In this document: piece after piece, positions 35,653-47,473 of the stretch
Position numbering within the stretch: position 1 is the first letter of the stretch
Layout of the letters: the number at the start of each line of letters is the position of its first letter
Source of the DNA: Rotaria sordida
Lineage: Eukaryota; Rotifera; Eurotatoria; Philodinida; Philodinidae
Length of the DNA: 64,000 nucleotides
Assembly (NCBI GenBank): GCA_905250125.1
Contig: CAJNOL010000492.1
Span: forward strand, 66,565 to 130,564
Direction: 5' to 3'
Notes under the pieces: model-generated
Database searches by the model: none
The model's input: only the letters and a program-made list of their open reading frames with translations
What the model was told of the DNA's origin: nothing
Program-made: the position numbers and the translations under genes

Positions 35653-36253
35653 ATGTTATTCATTGTGATTGTGATATTTGCTAGCATTGGTGTTAATTCA
35701 CTACCACCTATCAATTTTACAGATACTGTATTGACAAATCGAATGATTGAAGCATTAAGCGAAGCGCTTGTAGCTCATGATGAACCAAGATTAACACCAT
35801 TTTATCAACTCCGACAACAATTAAAACAACAACAACAACTCTATCGACCTCACTTTCCAGAACAACAACAACAACAGTTCTATCAACCTCCGTTTTCAGA
35901 ACAACAACAACAATTTTATCAACCTCAGCTTCCAGAGCAACAGCAACAATTATATCAACCTCAACTTCCCACACAACAACCACAACAATTTTATCAACCT
36001 CAGTTTCCAGAGCAACAACAATTCTATCAACCTCAATTTCAAGAGCAACAGCAACAATTTTATCAACCCCAGTTTCCAGAGCAACAGCAACAATTATATC
36101 AACCTCAACTTCCCACACAACAACCACAACAACAACAATTTTATCAACCTCAGCTTCCCGAACAACAACAACAACAACAACAATTTTATCAACCGCAACT
36201 TCCAGAACAACAACAACAACAACAACAACAATTTTATCAACCGCAGCTTCCAG

Positions 36254-36290
<37 letters not shown>

Positions 36291-38530
36291 GCAACAACAA
36301 CAACAATATTATCAAACTCAGCTTCCAGCACAGCAGCAAACGTTTTATCAACCTCAGTTTCTAGGACAACAACAACAGTTTTTAGAACATCAACAACAAC
36401 CACCACCACAACAACATCATCATTTTAAGCAACCGATCCAACACCACCAGCTGGCTGAATCACAAGGACAACAACACCCAATCCAACAGAACCAATCGCC
36501 TGAACCACAACCACCACCGCAACAGCAACCAAACCAACAGAATCAACTGCCTGAACCACAACAGCAACAACAATCAACCCAACAAAACCGTCTACCTGAA
36601 ACACAACAACAACAACAACAACAACAACAAAATCCTGGTTATACAGATAATCGAGGTCAGATTAAAGTAATTTCAAATGAAAAATTTTCATTCTTTTGTT
36701 TAGGTTACTATTACCCATATCCATATCAAAATGTCAACTGGTTCAATTTTCCTTATGTATGGTCTTCTGCAGCCAGTGGTCAATTTGATCCAACAGTACC
36801 ACTTGCTGGTGTTGGTGCTCAATCGACTGGTAGCAGTACTAATAATGAATGTCCAGTAGGTTTTTGTCCACGTGGTGGTACTTGTTCACAACTTTCAGGT
36901 CAATGGCAATGTGCATGTGGTGCAAATGGTTGTGCTGGAAGTAAGTTACTTATTTGTTTTTTATTATTCAATTTTAAATTATTGAAGTTAAAATTATAAT
37001 CTTAATTATTTTATTGAGATTATAATTTGTTGTTTTTCTTTTTTTTACTATTAACAATAATAACTGATAACGATACTTTTGAATGTTGATCAAGATCAGT
37101 TATATCTTTAAAATAGTATTTAAAAACTAATTTCTCAATAAGCTACTAAAGAAAGAACTTCTGTAGGTAGAGAAGAAAATAATATTAAATCGAATAGATA
37201 AAAATAAATTTAGAAATGAAATAAAATCTTTTCCTATTTTTTTTTATTGTTTCAAGTTTTTAAAGATTTTCATTGTGTGACATTTCGTGAAAATATCGAT
37301 ATTAAAAAATAATTTGTATTATATAATATATAACTTTTAAATATTGTTGAAAATTTCATATTTTTATTCATCAGAATCAAACATAATCTTTTTATGTATT
37401 CATTCAAATTGATATAAAAAGATTCTGAATTAACCTATTACTTCTCATAGTGGTTCCTGAAGACACACGAATAAAATAACTGTATAAATAAAGTATTAGC
37501 CTACCTAATATGTTAATCATGTAGTCTGATCCGCTTAGTATCATAACATACTAATCCTTCAATTTTTCTTTCTTTGATCACATTATTAAGTGAACAAAAG
37601 CAACATCAATTCAATGTTATTGTAGTAATAGAAAAAAAATGTGATAGTGAATTAATAAAAATTAATATGAAAAGAATACTTTTTTTTTTTTTTGATACAT
37701 CTTGTCAAATAAACATCTACTTTGCTTTGAGCTATTCTATAATCTCTAAGAATATTTAATTCATAATAAATACAATTTCAACTTCTCATTAATTTGAGGT
37801 TTATAATATATAGATTAACTTTGTTCTTGATTGCTCTTCACCTGTCCAACAATAACTTCATGGTCAATTGTATGACTTTTATTATGAAGCTTTCGAAATA
37901 TATTTAACTCACTAGTGATCTTATTCATTAATTTATATCATAGAGAAATTTCGAAAGATCTCGATTGAATGTAAGTAGAGAACATTTTGTTTCGAAAAAT
38001 TCGAATTTTTTCATTTTTTCAAAATTATCGATTTTGTAGACCCAATATTTCGAAGATAGAGCAATAAAAAAAAGACATATTCTTTTTACCGATTAATAGC
38101 TCATGAAGTTCACTACAAAAAATGTTCTTTATTTAAAATATAGATAATTTGTTTATCATTATTAGAAATCTATTAAAATAGATCGATATAAATGATGAAG
38201 AAAGTTTTTTTGTTTTTGAATATAATTAAAAATGAATGGTATCTATGTCAATACGGAGTGAACAATGATTTTTTATTATAATCTAATAATTATTCTAATT
38301 TATGAATGAATACGAAAGATTATATAATTCTTTTCATAATTTTAGTCCCAAATCCATGTGGTATCTACGGTCGATACTATTTTCCTTATTATCCTGATGC
38401 ATCACGATTTATTCAATGTGATCAAACTGGTGTTTTCTGGATTCGTAGATGTGCTCCTGGAACTATTTTCGATCCTAAAATAAGTGTTTGCAATTATCCA
38501 CCTGTTGTTGTCGAAGCTGGCAAAAAATAA
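35653..38530 (+). CDS. Secreted Gln-rich repeat + EGF + chitin-binding (peritrophin-A) protein
   Basis: Exons 35653..36655, 36704..36940 and 38346..38530 join in phase to 474 aa. Residues 1-16 are a signal peptide (MLFIVIVIFASIGVNS). About 55-330 is a tandem array of units like FYQPQLPEQQQQQ (about 14 copies, varying in Gln number), then Pro/Gln text. After a Tyr-rich stretch (YYYPYPYQNVNWFNFPY) comes an EGF-like module (CPVGFCPRGGTCSQ, then WQCACGANGC). The last exon is a peritrophin-A/CBM14 domain (NPCGIYGRYYFPYYPD...FIQCD...CAPGTIFDP...CNY). Family knowledge: such proteins cross-link chitin in cuticle, gut lining or eggshell; the Gln/Tyr repeats could be transglutaminase or oxidative cross-linking substrates (inference). 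The 48-bp first intron keeps the frame open if retained. Intron 2 is 1405 bp. Confidence 0.8.
35806..36630 (+). repeat. CAA/CAG minisatellite coding Gln-rich repeats
   Basis: Tandem units of about 36-60 bp with core TATCAACCTCAGCTTCCAGA and variable (CAA)n. Length is probably polymorphic and a likely place for assembly collapse. Confidence 0.85.
36941..38345 (+). other. Long intron before the chitin-binding exon
   Basis: 1405 bp, AT-rich, with no recognised content. It begins GTAAGT and ends AATTTTAG. Confidence 0.6.
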
Positions 38531-39609
38531 TAACAGAAGAAAAATCTTGCATTAAGAACATTTCCTTGTTTTTGTTTGTTTTCTTCTAATTTTTTTTTTT
38601 CCTTTGAAAATTTGTTCATGAAATAAAACGTAGAGTCATAGGTTCTCATAAAAATAGATTATCCTTTGTTTTTTTTTTATTTTGTTTTACTCGAATTGCT
38701 CAATGAATGAAGTAAAAAATAAAGAAGAATATTTTACTCAATTATTGTGACTAACCAATATATATTTACATCTATAAACAATGGATGTATGCAAAAAAAT
38801 TTTTAAATTGAATTTCAATAAAAAAACAATTCATATTTTTTTTTCGGTATTTGCTTTAGAATTCTTCTCGATTGTTTACTGTTATTTTTTTTTGCTAATA
38901 ATATGTCCTCTTTTTTAATTTTATTCTTGCAAAAAGAAAACTTATAGTATCATAATGAAATGCATCCGTAGCTTTATTTCATTTCTTCAGTCTTTTTTTT
39001 TTGTTATATAAAACAGGTCTGGTGATGTTAATATTGTTTGAATAGAAATGTATGACGATTGATCAAGTTCTTCTTCATCATCATTTATAACTGATATTCG
39101 TCAAGCATAGAAATATTACAAAGAATTAGATAGTCATACAATTGATTTTCGAAAACAAAAAACAATCTATATCAATACGTACAACAACATTTGTATAAGA
39201 ACTATCAACAATAGTCGATCCTATTAAAGAACTTAACAAAAACAATCAAATTGACAATTTCGACTAGATTTTGTATGTTAGAAATTTATTAACACTTTTT
39301 GTTTTGTAATTTTTTCATCATCAAAACAAAATCCGATCTGAATAAGTAGATTTTGATTTCAAATGAGCTTATTAAACTTAATTTCAAAGAAAAAACATAA
39401 TCAATTCTTTTTTTGAAAAAAAAAATCAAAAACATTTTATGCGCGTCATTCATCCGTCTAATTTTTGATCGAAAAAAAAAAAAGCAATCAGTTTTCATCT
39501 TTCTTTTCAAGTCGATAGAAACGAAAATATGCCCTATGTAACACTTCTTACAAAATACATACGACTAATCACATTTAGTGCAGAATTTCTGGATTCGAAT
39601 AATCTTACG
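38531..39609. other. Intergenic region
   Basis: No supported gene. A polyadenylation-type AATAAA is present near 38623, about 90 bp after the chitin-binding gene's stop. Confidence 0.45.
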
Positions 39610-41913
39610 ATGGCTTATCCCATTAAATGTTAAATAAAAATATATTTTTCTTTTCCCATGAAGAATTGGATAGAATTAATGGAACCGTATAAAAAAAAAA
39701 AATTTTTCTTTCAAAATAAATATTTCGAAAGAAAATTTCATTACAACCTTTTTCAGATACCATCACCAGATCCAATAATATTTGTTGTACATGCAAAATC
39801 TGTAAAATCATTAAAGAAGAAAAAGAAAAACCAGAAATCTTCAAACAACACTTATTTAACTGTATTCCCCAATTAAGTGCACCTACTGTTGAATCAAGTT
39901 CATTGATATTAGGTAATTCAATAATCATATAAATATTTTATCTATATTTTTTCTTTTTTTTTCACAAAGGAATACGATCAGGTAAGATATTGGTATATTC
40001 ACCTTAATAACAGCAAAAACAACCAATGCCAACGATTATTGGAAATTCAAAAAAATCACAACCAAATCCAATGATATCACAATATGAACCTCCTACAGTA
40101 TCCTATAATGAATCCTCCAAAAAAAAGAACAAGATTCCATCATCACAAGTTCCTGATATACAATCAGTTAATCAAACATTTCCAAATAATTGTATATCAT
40201 TTTAAATACGAATATATTAAATTAAATCATTTAATTTTGTTTTTTCTTAAAGATTATATAAGTCCATCATCAGTAGTATCAGCAAATCCATTAATAACAA
40301 ATTCTTATGCATTACTACAAGAACAACAACAACAGCAAGCACAAAAATATATTGATCTATCAAAAACAAATAATAAAAATCCAAAACATCAATCCACAGC
40401 TAATACAAATTATAATAATCGACCATATGCATTTTCAAATCAAAATAATGATCATCCTGGTAAGTTTATTAACTTTTAAATTGAATTCATTTCAATATTC
40501 AAACAAATATGATATGATTTGTATGGAAAGAAGCCAAAAATCGATCTAACAATGCTGGAAATGAAGCATTTCAAAGTGAAATAGATGATGATGATGATGA
40601 TGATGAAAAACAACCGAAAGGCAAATCGGTATTGATATTAATCTATTTCTAATTTAAAGAGAAAATTTTATTTTTAAGGGTCAATGGCTTTCTCAACCAT
40701 TATGTTTAGGATTAACACGTTTAAGTGGTGGACTTTTATTTGGATCTATGATATTACTTGCTCTTGGATCTATAGCTGGTCTTATTGCATCGCTTGCTTT
40801 ATATACTCGAGGTTAAAAAGAATGTCTTTTCTTTTTTTTTAATATTTATTAATCAAAATCTTAAGATTTGTTTTAGATAGTGAAACGAATAGTCAATGGA
40901 AAATTTTAGGCATGGTTATTTGTTCTATAATGTTAACAACAATAATTGCGACAGTACTTATATTTATTTGTTGTTATAAACATGGTTATATGCTTAATTC
41001 AGATGATGATATTGAGCCAATCGATTCACCACCAGTATCAGGCATTAGACAAAGAAATGCTTCGCAAACTTATAAATTTAATCCTACAAATGATGCATCA
41101 TCAATTCGATCTGGTATACTTCAAGATGTATCAACACCAAATTCAATACCTAAATTATCTTTTAAAGTTCATGATAAACAAACAAATACAGAAACAACAA
41201 TATCTCTATTACCTCCAAAAGATTTTAATCGTGGTGTATGGCCAGCAATAAATGCTTATGGTGGTATGTCACATCGTCCCGTGGTTCAACCAAAAATGAT
41301 TTCTCAAAATGTTCAAGTATTAGAACATGAAATTGAAGAAATACTTGAAACTCCAAAAGTTATTTATCAAGCTGTTGCTCCAGCAGCAGCAGCAACAGCA
41401 ACAGCAGCAATTTCACCTCCACCAGTTCAACAACGAATAATTCATATGCCCGATGACCAAACATCTGTTATTGATGTTGTCGAAACAACAAAAAAACAAC
41501 ACCGAACAAATACTATTCGAGAAGCACAAAAACAAAATATTGTTGTACAACCAAAACCTCGTAATGAACAGGCTCATGTTGAAGAACAACGAACACATCG
41601 TATTGAAGATCTTGACAGTAGTGATGAACAGTCACATCATATTGAAAATCTTGATAGTAACGATGAACAACCACATCGTATTGAACATGTTGATAATAGT
41701 GAAGAAGATGTTGATACTAAGAGAAAACGATCACATCGTATTGTTCAAAAACCTCAAAATGAAGTTAGTGATGAAATTATTCAACGAGTAAGATCATCAT
41801 CAATAGAAGAAATTGTCGATGTACCAAAACATGGAAGAAAACATGGACGAAAAAAAGATAAAAAGCAAAATTTTACAAAAGTTTCTGTTAAACATATAAA
41901 ACCAAACGCTTAA
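39610..41913 (+). CDS. Two-TM protein with charged C-terminal tail, unknown
   Basis: Likely exons: 39610..39628 (tentative), 39757..39912, 39970..39992, 40014..40191, 40253..40459, 40534..40628, 40679..40811, 40877..41913, about 615 aa. The last five junctions are clean. The 39912-40014 part is unresolved: keeping frame needs either a 21-nt intron (39993..40013) or a different donor. The N-terminal part has a CCTCKICK cluster and low-complexity Ser/Asn/Gln text with an Asp run. Two membrane helices follow (LLFGSMILLALGSIAGLIAS; MVICSIMLTTIIATVLIFIC) separated by about 12 residues, so both termini are probably cytosolic. The tail of about 300 aa is charged, with three units like HRIEDLDSSDEQ and a Lys-rich end. 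No family is recognised. Confidence 0.7.
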
Positions 41914-42366
41914 AAATTATGTATTACTGTTGATAATTAAATTACAAAAATCATTTTTATACTTAAAAACCTTTGTAGTTATTTCAAATAAATTTTCTAT
42001 ATATATTTTTTTTTCTTTATTTTAATAAGACACTTGAATGAGAAATATACGAATCAGACTCGAAAACAAAATCAATATATTATTAAATTCAAATAGCAAA
42101 GGTCACAAAATACGTACTTAGAAAAAAATAGAGTGACCTCTTTTTTTTTCTTTCTCGATCAATTGCGAACTTTCTTTTTTTATACTTGCATTGCATCATA
42201 TAACATTAGTCAAGTCTGATGCAATATGCACCGTAATAGAGCGACATTTAATTCACATGTTCTACATTGGCCTACTAGATTTCTTTTTCTTTTCTCTAAA
42301 CTTTACTATAATACAATAGTAAAGTGCCATCATCAATGAACTATCTCCAATATACTCGAATGTTAG

Positions 42367-42391
42367 GAAAAATTCTAGATTATTCTGGAAC
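42367..42391 (+). promoter_or_regulatory. Heat shock element
   Basis: Contiguous 5-bp units in alternating orientation: ATTCT (42372-76), AGATT (imperfect), ATTCT (42382-86), GGAAC (42387-91), plus a weaker GAAAA unit before them. This is an HSF-binding array 90-115 bp upstream of the small heat-shock protein ATG. Confidence 0.65.
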
Positions 42392-42407
42392 CATGATTAA
42401 TCGAGAG

Positions 42408-42415
42408 TATATAAA
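42408..42415 (+). promoter_or_regulatory. TATA box of the small heat-shock gene
   Basis: TATATAAA, 17 bp after the HSE and 67 bp before the ATG, a typical heat-shock promoter layout. Confidence 0.6.
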
Positions 42416-42481
42416 TTCCTCTTATTTTGATTGTTTTTTCATTCATTTCTAGCTGGTCTTCAAACAAACAAACATTTAGTG

Positions 42482-43191
42482 ATGGCTTCAACTCGTATTA
42501 TCTCCCGTGTTCTTGTACCAACTACTCTTTGTCGCCTATCAACAATAGGCAACATAGGTACACCAATACGTCATTTTTTTTATCGAAATCCAGGCAATTT
42601 ACCTGATGTATTTCGTGGTACAGCGTCAAGTGTTTTTCGAGATTTAGAACGAGAATTTGACCGTATGCAACGACAATTTGATAATTATTTTCGGGGTAAT
42701 ACTGCCGATGATAGTCGATCATTAACCAATTATTCACGTGGTGGTATGAATGACAAAATATTTCTCCTGTTTTTTTTTTTACGATTAAATAATCATATTT
42801 TGTTTTTAGAAAATGATATGATTGTTACTGAATCAGATGGTTCAAGAAAATTTCAACTTGCATTTAATATGCATGGTTTTGAACCTGAAGAAGTAAAAAT
42901 TAAAACACAAAAAGGATCATTAATTGTTTCAGCTAAGAAAGAAAAAAAAGTATAAATTAAACTAATTAATTATATAAATTAATTTTTTTAAAACTTTTAT
43001 ATATTCTTTTATTTTAGGATGGTAATAGTTATTCACTTCATGAATTTAATCAAACTTATACATTACCTGAAGAACTTAAACTTGAAGATTTAAAATCAAC
43101 ATTTGCAGAGAATGGTATTCTTACAATCGAAGCACCATTACCTAAAATTGAACCGAAAGATCGACAGATTCAAATTGAACATTCAAAATAA
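42482..43191 (+). CDS. Small heat-shock protein (alpha-crystallin/HSP20)
   Basis: Exons 42482..42743, 42810..42949 and 43018..43191 join in phase to 191 aa. The N-terminus (MASTRIISRVLVPTTLCRLS) is rich in Arg/Ser/hydrophobic residues without acids, which looks like a mitochondrial presequence (inference). About 88-178 is the alpha-crystallin domain: KFQLAFNMHGFEPEEVKIK, GSLIVSAKKEKK, YSLHEFNQTYTLPEELK and the late A-x-x-x-x-G-I-L-T-I motif (AENGILTIEAPLP). The C-terminal QIQIEHSK supplies an I-x-I type anchor for oligomerisation. It is an ATP-independent holdase. An HSE and TATA box precede it. An upstream in-frame ATG at 42431 would overlap the probable 5'UTR; I chose 42482. AATAAA at 43262 may be the poly(A) signal. 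Convergent with the orphan at 43344. Confidence 0.9.
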
Positions 43192-43343
43192 ACTATATAA
43201 TTGTTTTTTTTTTTTTTTTCTATTTGTCCATATATTTATTCTATACCAACTAATTGTTTTGAATAAAATCAAAAGTTAAATTCTAAATATCAATCTCTTT
43301 TTTTTTTTTTTACAAAGCGGAATATAATACGTTTTCTTTTTGT

Positions 43344-44294
43344 TCAATCCAATTTAAATATTTGAAGTTTATTAGGTTTTTGACATTTAACAACAATATA
43401 ATCATTTGCTAATCGACCAGCATTCAATGGTGAACTATCTTTATTTTGTCTTTTTTCTATTTTATTATCTTCATTAATAAATAATAATTGATTTTGTTGA
43501 CTATCAATAATAAGCCATTGATTGTTTGCTAATGATGTTAACATAATTGCTGTATTATTCACATCAAGATGATGTACAATACGTGTTGCTAAATTAAAAT
43601 CAAATACTTCTAAACGTATTTTATCACCTTTAATAAGTAAACCAACATGTGAACCATCTGTACGTATTGATAAAATATTTTGATCTGTTTCTTCAACAAT
43701 TTTTGATTTTGTCCAACGATTAACTAATTGTAATGTTGGTTTCCATGTCCATTTTGTAATTGCTGATGCATCTGCATATGCAATAAATATATGTTCATCA
43801 TGAGCTGTTATTGATATAAATTCCAAATCATGTTCACCAGATTTATCTTTTTTACTAAATTCTTCAATTAATTTCATTTCAAATTTATCAATATTTAATT
43901 CATAAATATAACTACGAGTTAAAATAAGATAAGAATTTTGACAAGATAAATATGTAAGATCATCAATTGTTAATATACCTGATGGATCATATTCTTTCCA
44001 TTCAAGTTCTTTAATTTGTTTAAGTTTATTATTAAATAGAATAAATTTTGTTGTATCATAAATAAGAATATTTTCATCAGATGTTGATAATGCTAATTGA
44101 TCAGTTTCAAGTTCATGTTCATCTACAGCAGTACGAGATAATTCAGGTGCATTATTTAATTTACGTATATCATTTTGAGTATTTTTCTTAGATTCATCAA
44201 TAGTTACCTGTTTTGGTTTATTTAAAGTTTCAACACTAACAGTTTCTTCATTAGCTTTTTTTTCTGAAGTTTCACGATTTGATGACGATGCCAT
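43344..44294 (-). CDS. 316-aa intronless protein, beta-propeller-like, unknown
   Basis: A single-exon ORF starting MASSSNRETSEKK. Residues 1-60 are polar and probably disordered. From about 65 to the end, short strand-like blocks repeat every 40-50 residues (LALSTSDENILIYDTTK; YLSCQNSYLILTRSYIYELN; FISITAHDEHIFIAYADAS; ILSIRTDGSHVGLLIKGDKI; LTSLANNQWLIIDSQQNQLL), ending YIVVKCQKPNKLQIFKLD. The spacing and hydrophobic pattern resemble a WD40/NHL-type propeller without canonical WD signatures. I do not recognise a family. Lack of introns is unusual for this window and could mean a retrocopy or a lineage-specific intronless family. Convergent with the sHSP gene (152 bp between stops). Confidence 0.7.
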   Translation of the reverse strand: MASSSNRETSEKKANEETVSVETLNKPKQVTIDESKKNTQNDIRKLNNAPELSRTAVDEHELETDQLALSTSDENILIYDTTKFILFNNKLKQIKELEWKEYDPSGILTIDDLTYLSCQNSYLILTRSYIYELNIDKFEMKLIEEFSKKDKSGEHDLEFISITAHDEHIFIAYADASAITKWTWKPTLQLVNRWTKSKIVEETDQNILSIRTDGSHVGLLIKGDKIRLEVFDFNLATRIVHHLDVNNTAIMLTSLANNQWLIIDSQQNQLLFINEDNKIEKRQNKDSSPLNAGRLANDYIVVKCQKPNKLQIFKLD

Positions 44295-44895
44295 TTTATT
44301 AATCTTTTTTTTTTTGATAAATTTGATTTGTAAGTGAAATTTTCTTTTTCAAGAAATAAGTTCAACAAGTGCGCTGTGCATAGAAATATATACTATTTAT
44401 TTTCTCTTGCTTTCTTCGAAGGAGAACAGAAAAAAAGCAAACAATATCGATGACTCATAATTTGTTGTTGTTGTAATTCTTTTTTATTATTCCTTGAAAT
44501 GATGTTAGTTATACTCAATAACCACAGCATGAATCTACTTTACTGAATTTTCATCGGAATGAAATTGAAATCATTTGTAATAATAGTCATATTCTCAATC
44601 GTCTAAATCACAATACATTTGTATATATATATATTTTTTTTTTTTTGTTTTTAATTAATAAAATATATGAGTAATCGTTCAATAACAAAATATTTAAGGA
44701 TAATCAATATTAAAAAAACAATGTCTATTTCATCATTTTGATTGTTGCTGTTATTCTTGTGTTTTTTAATGGAAAAGAAAATCAACAACAATAGATGATA
44801 ATAATTTTCTCTCTTTTCTTTTTTTTTTTTTTTTATAGAAATTCATATATACAGAAAGAAAAAAAAAATATTTTGTTTTTTGGTTGTTGTCTTTA
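44295..44895. other. Intergenic region
   Basis: No feature recognised beyond T-rich runs. ORFs near 44766..45088 are shadows of the PPP4R2 acidic exon. Confidence 0.45.
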
Positions 44896-47473
44896 TTATT
44901 CAAGTATATCTTCTGTTGATGATGATGGTAATGGTGTTGAATTGCTATTACTTGAACTACTATTTTCATCAGTAAGATTTGGTGGTGGTGATGATGATGA
45001 TGATGGTTTATCTTCTTCTTCTTCTTCAGCTTCATCTTCATCTTGTTCATTATCATTATTATCTTGTTCCATTTCATCATCTAATTGAGTATTTGTTGTT
45101 GAGCCAGCTTGACTTTCTATTGTTATTGAATCATTATCATTTATAATATGTGGAAAAGCAAAACCATTTGTTATTTGAGAATTTGTAGATGTTTCCGATG
45201 ATTCCATTATTGTTGAAGATGTTAAACCATTTCGAGTTGGTTCAATATAAATTTTACTAAAACAAAAATATATTCGATTATTTTCATTTTCACGTATATT
45301 TTATAGTTATCATTTTCGAACTACTTTCTATATCAATGTAATTACTAATAAATCCAAAATATATTAAAGGTAATTAGCAAAATTTTAGAAGCATTAGAAC
45401 AAAAAATCAAAATCCTGAAAAAAACATGATTCATTACGATTTTTTATATGATCTCAAATAATGCTTCAGTAGATCGTAATAAAATAAGCTTATCAACGCA
45501 TGAACAATCGATAATGATTAAAAGTATATTGCTAACTTTAGAAATGCAGTACTCACTCTATGTGATGAACTGATGTTTAGTTTATTAAAACAATTTTAGC
45601 AAAAATTCAAATTTCTTTGTTATTATCTTCTATTGAGTTTTCGCCTTGATATTCATGTGAAAGATTGTGTTTGAGATTTAAACAATGCTTGTTTTCTGAA
45701 TAATTTATCCACATCACAATCAGCTGAAAAGATAGATATACTCTCTCTTCAGATTGTTTATTTATCTATTTAATATCAATTATTAGTAGTTGATCTCCTT
45801 TGGGACTGTGAGATAATCAGTAAAATGTGTTTTTTTCAGACATCTTGATTTTAAATTTTGTGATAAAGAAAAATAAAAATAAATTAACAACGATTACTGA
45901 ATGATAAGATTACTTTTATTGGTTAGTCGAACTTCAATTCTTTTGATTAAAATAGTTAAAAATTCTGCTATCGATCTTCGTTCGGTGATAAAATTTAAAT
46001 AATCCTATGTCAGATAAAAATATGATGGCAACTGCATTCATCATGATAAAAATAAATAAACCATAAGACTATGGGTCAATCCTCTTATATTAATTACAGA
46101 GTTCTGTTGAATATTCAATAATGTTTATTTTTAATTTGTTTTTTGCTGCTGTAAGTATTAGAAAGAATTCAAATAGTAACTCGAGTAGAGAAAATTGATT
46201 CCAATAGGAATCTAAAACAAAGATAAAAATTATTATAAGATTTTCAAAGGTAAGAATTTCATTTTTCAGCACTTAGAACATGTAAATATGATTTTATATA
46301 GATTACATAAAACGATAGAACAAATGATTTTCTACAAAATGAGGCATCTCCGAATTTTCTGCAATGCTTTTTAACTGAAATACAACAATTTTATGAAAGT
46401 CCTTAAGATCCTTTTTTTTTTACACTCAATCAAATTACTATGTCTCAGTCAAAAAAATTCTTATGCGTAAAACTATGGTTTTGGTTTTCTAGAACCTTTA
46501 TCTTTGAAAATCTGATAATAATTTTTATTTTCTTGTATTCTTCTTGAAAATATTTTTCTCTAATTAAATTACTACTTAGAATTTTTCTAGCGCTTATCAA
46601 TAATACAAAAAGAAAATTGAAAATAAATTTCGTTGAATAATTTTCGTATCTGCTGTATATATATATATATGTTGATTTAACTAGTCGTGTTCTAGTATGC
46701 AAAATTTTGAAAAACTAATTATTATTTTCTTGTAATGTTGATTACATTGTCTATGTTTAATTCTAATATAAAATCTTTTCTAAATTTCCTTTTAAACTTA
46801 CTTTCCTTCATTGTCAATTGTTGTTACTACCGAAACACATTTAGTTAAACCACGTATAAATTTATCTGTTCGTCGATAATTTGCTCGTGGTGAAAGTATT
46901 AATTCACATAAACGTTGAATAGTAAACGGAGTACTAGAAAAAAAAAAAAGAAAAATAAATACAAAAAAAATCTTCAAAAACTTCTATTTACTTTTCAAAT
47001 GAGTTAATTCTTTCAATAATATCCCATTTTAAATCTTCGAATGTTGATCGATCAACATTTGGATGAATTTCTAATTTATCCATATTAGATTCTGTATTAA
47101 ATTCATTAAGAACAATATTTAATTTTTGAAGAAATAATGGTTTTATTTTTTCCCACGGATAACTAGAAAAAATAAACGAATAATTTAGTAAAAACAAGAA
47201 AAAAAAATTTACCATGAATAACCGGTTTTAGCAATTTGAACAAGAATTTGTTCTAATTCAGGTGTTAAAACACGTTCATTTTCTTGTTTATCAAGAAACT
47301 CTAAATGAAAAAACAAGAAAACACAGAAGAACAAAAGAAAAATATTCTTTGGGAAAAAAAAAACAAAAATAAAAAATGAAAAACTTACTATCGAGACTAT
47401 CAATAACTAAATTAGGTGATAAACTTGAAGTAACAACATCTTGTTCGTGATCTTCTTCAGCTGTCTCCATCAT
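44896..47473 (-). CDS. PPP4R2: PPP4R2, protein phosphatase 4 regulatory subunit 2
   Basis: Exons 47473..47389, 47300..47213, 47162..46992, 46933..46802 and 45256..44896 join in phase to 278 aa. Residues about 30-150 match the PPP4R2 core: LEQILVQIAKTGYSW, YPWEKIKPLFLQKLNIVL, the diagnostic TPFTIQRLCELILSPRANYR and RTDKFIRGLTKCVSVV. The C-terminus (about 175-278) is a Ser/Asn/Asp/Glu-rich tail (DDEMEQDNNDNEQDEDEAEE), shorter than in vertebrates. The family forms the PP4c-R2-R3 holoenzyme acting on DNA damage (gamma-H2AX, RPA2) and snRNP/SMN functions. The ATG at 47473 gives MMET; the next codon is also ATG. Intron 4 (46801..45257) is 1545 bp and holds a dispersed repeat near 46320. Head to head with ZFAND1. 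Confidence 0.9.
45257..46801 (-). other. PPP4R2 intron 4, with dispersed repeat
   Basis: 1545 bp. 46320..46410 resembles 25540..25620 in the VRK3-like gene intron. Short ORFs at 46090..46702 have no support. Confidence 0.4.

Larger units (their letters stand above)
41914..42481. other. Intergenic/promoter region of the small heat-shock gene
   Basis: 568 bp. It contains the HSE and TATA box listed separately; otherwise nothing is recognised. Confidence 0.5.

Noticed and set aside
35717..36409. Val/Leu-rich minus-strand ORFs
   Set aside because: Antisense of the CAA/CAG repeats of the Gln-rich secreted protein.
44766..45088. Ser/Asp-rich and Met/His-rich ORFs in other frames
   Set aside because: Shadows of the acidic, repeat-coded last exon of PPP4R2.
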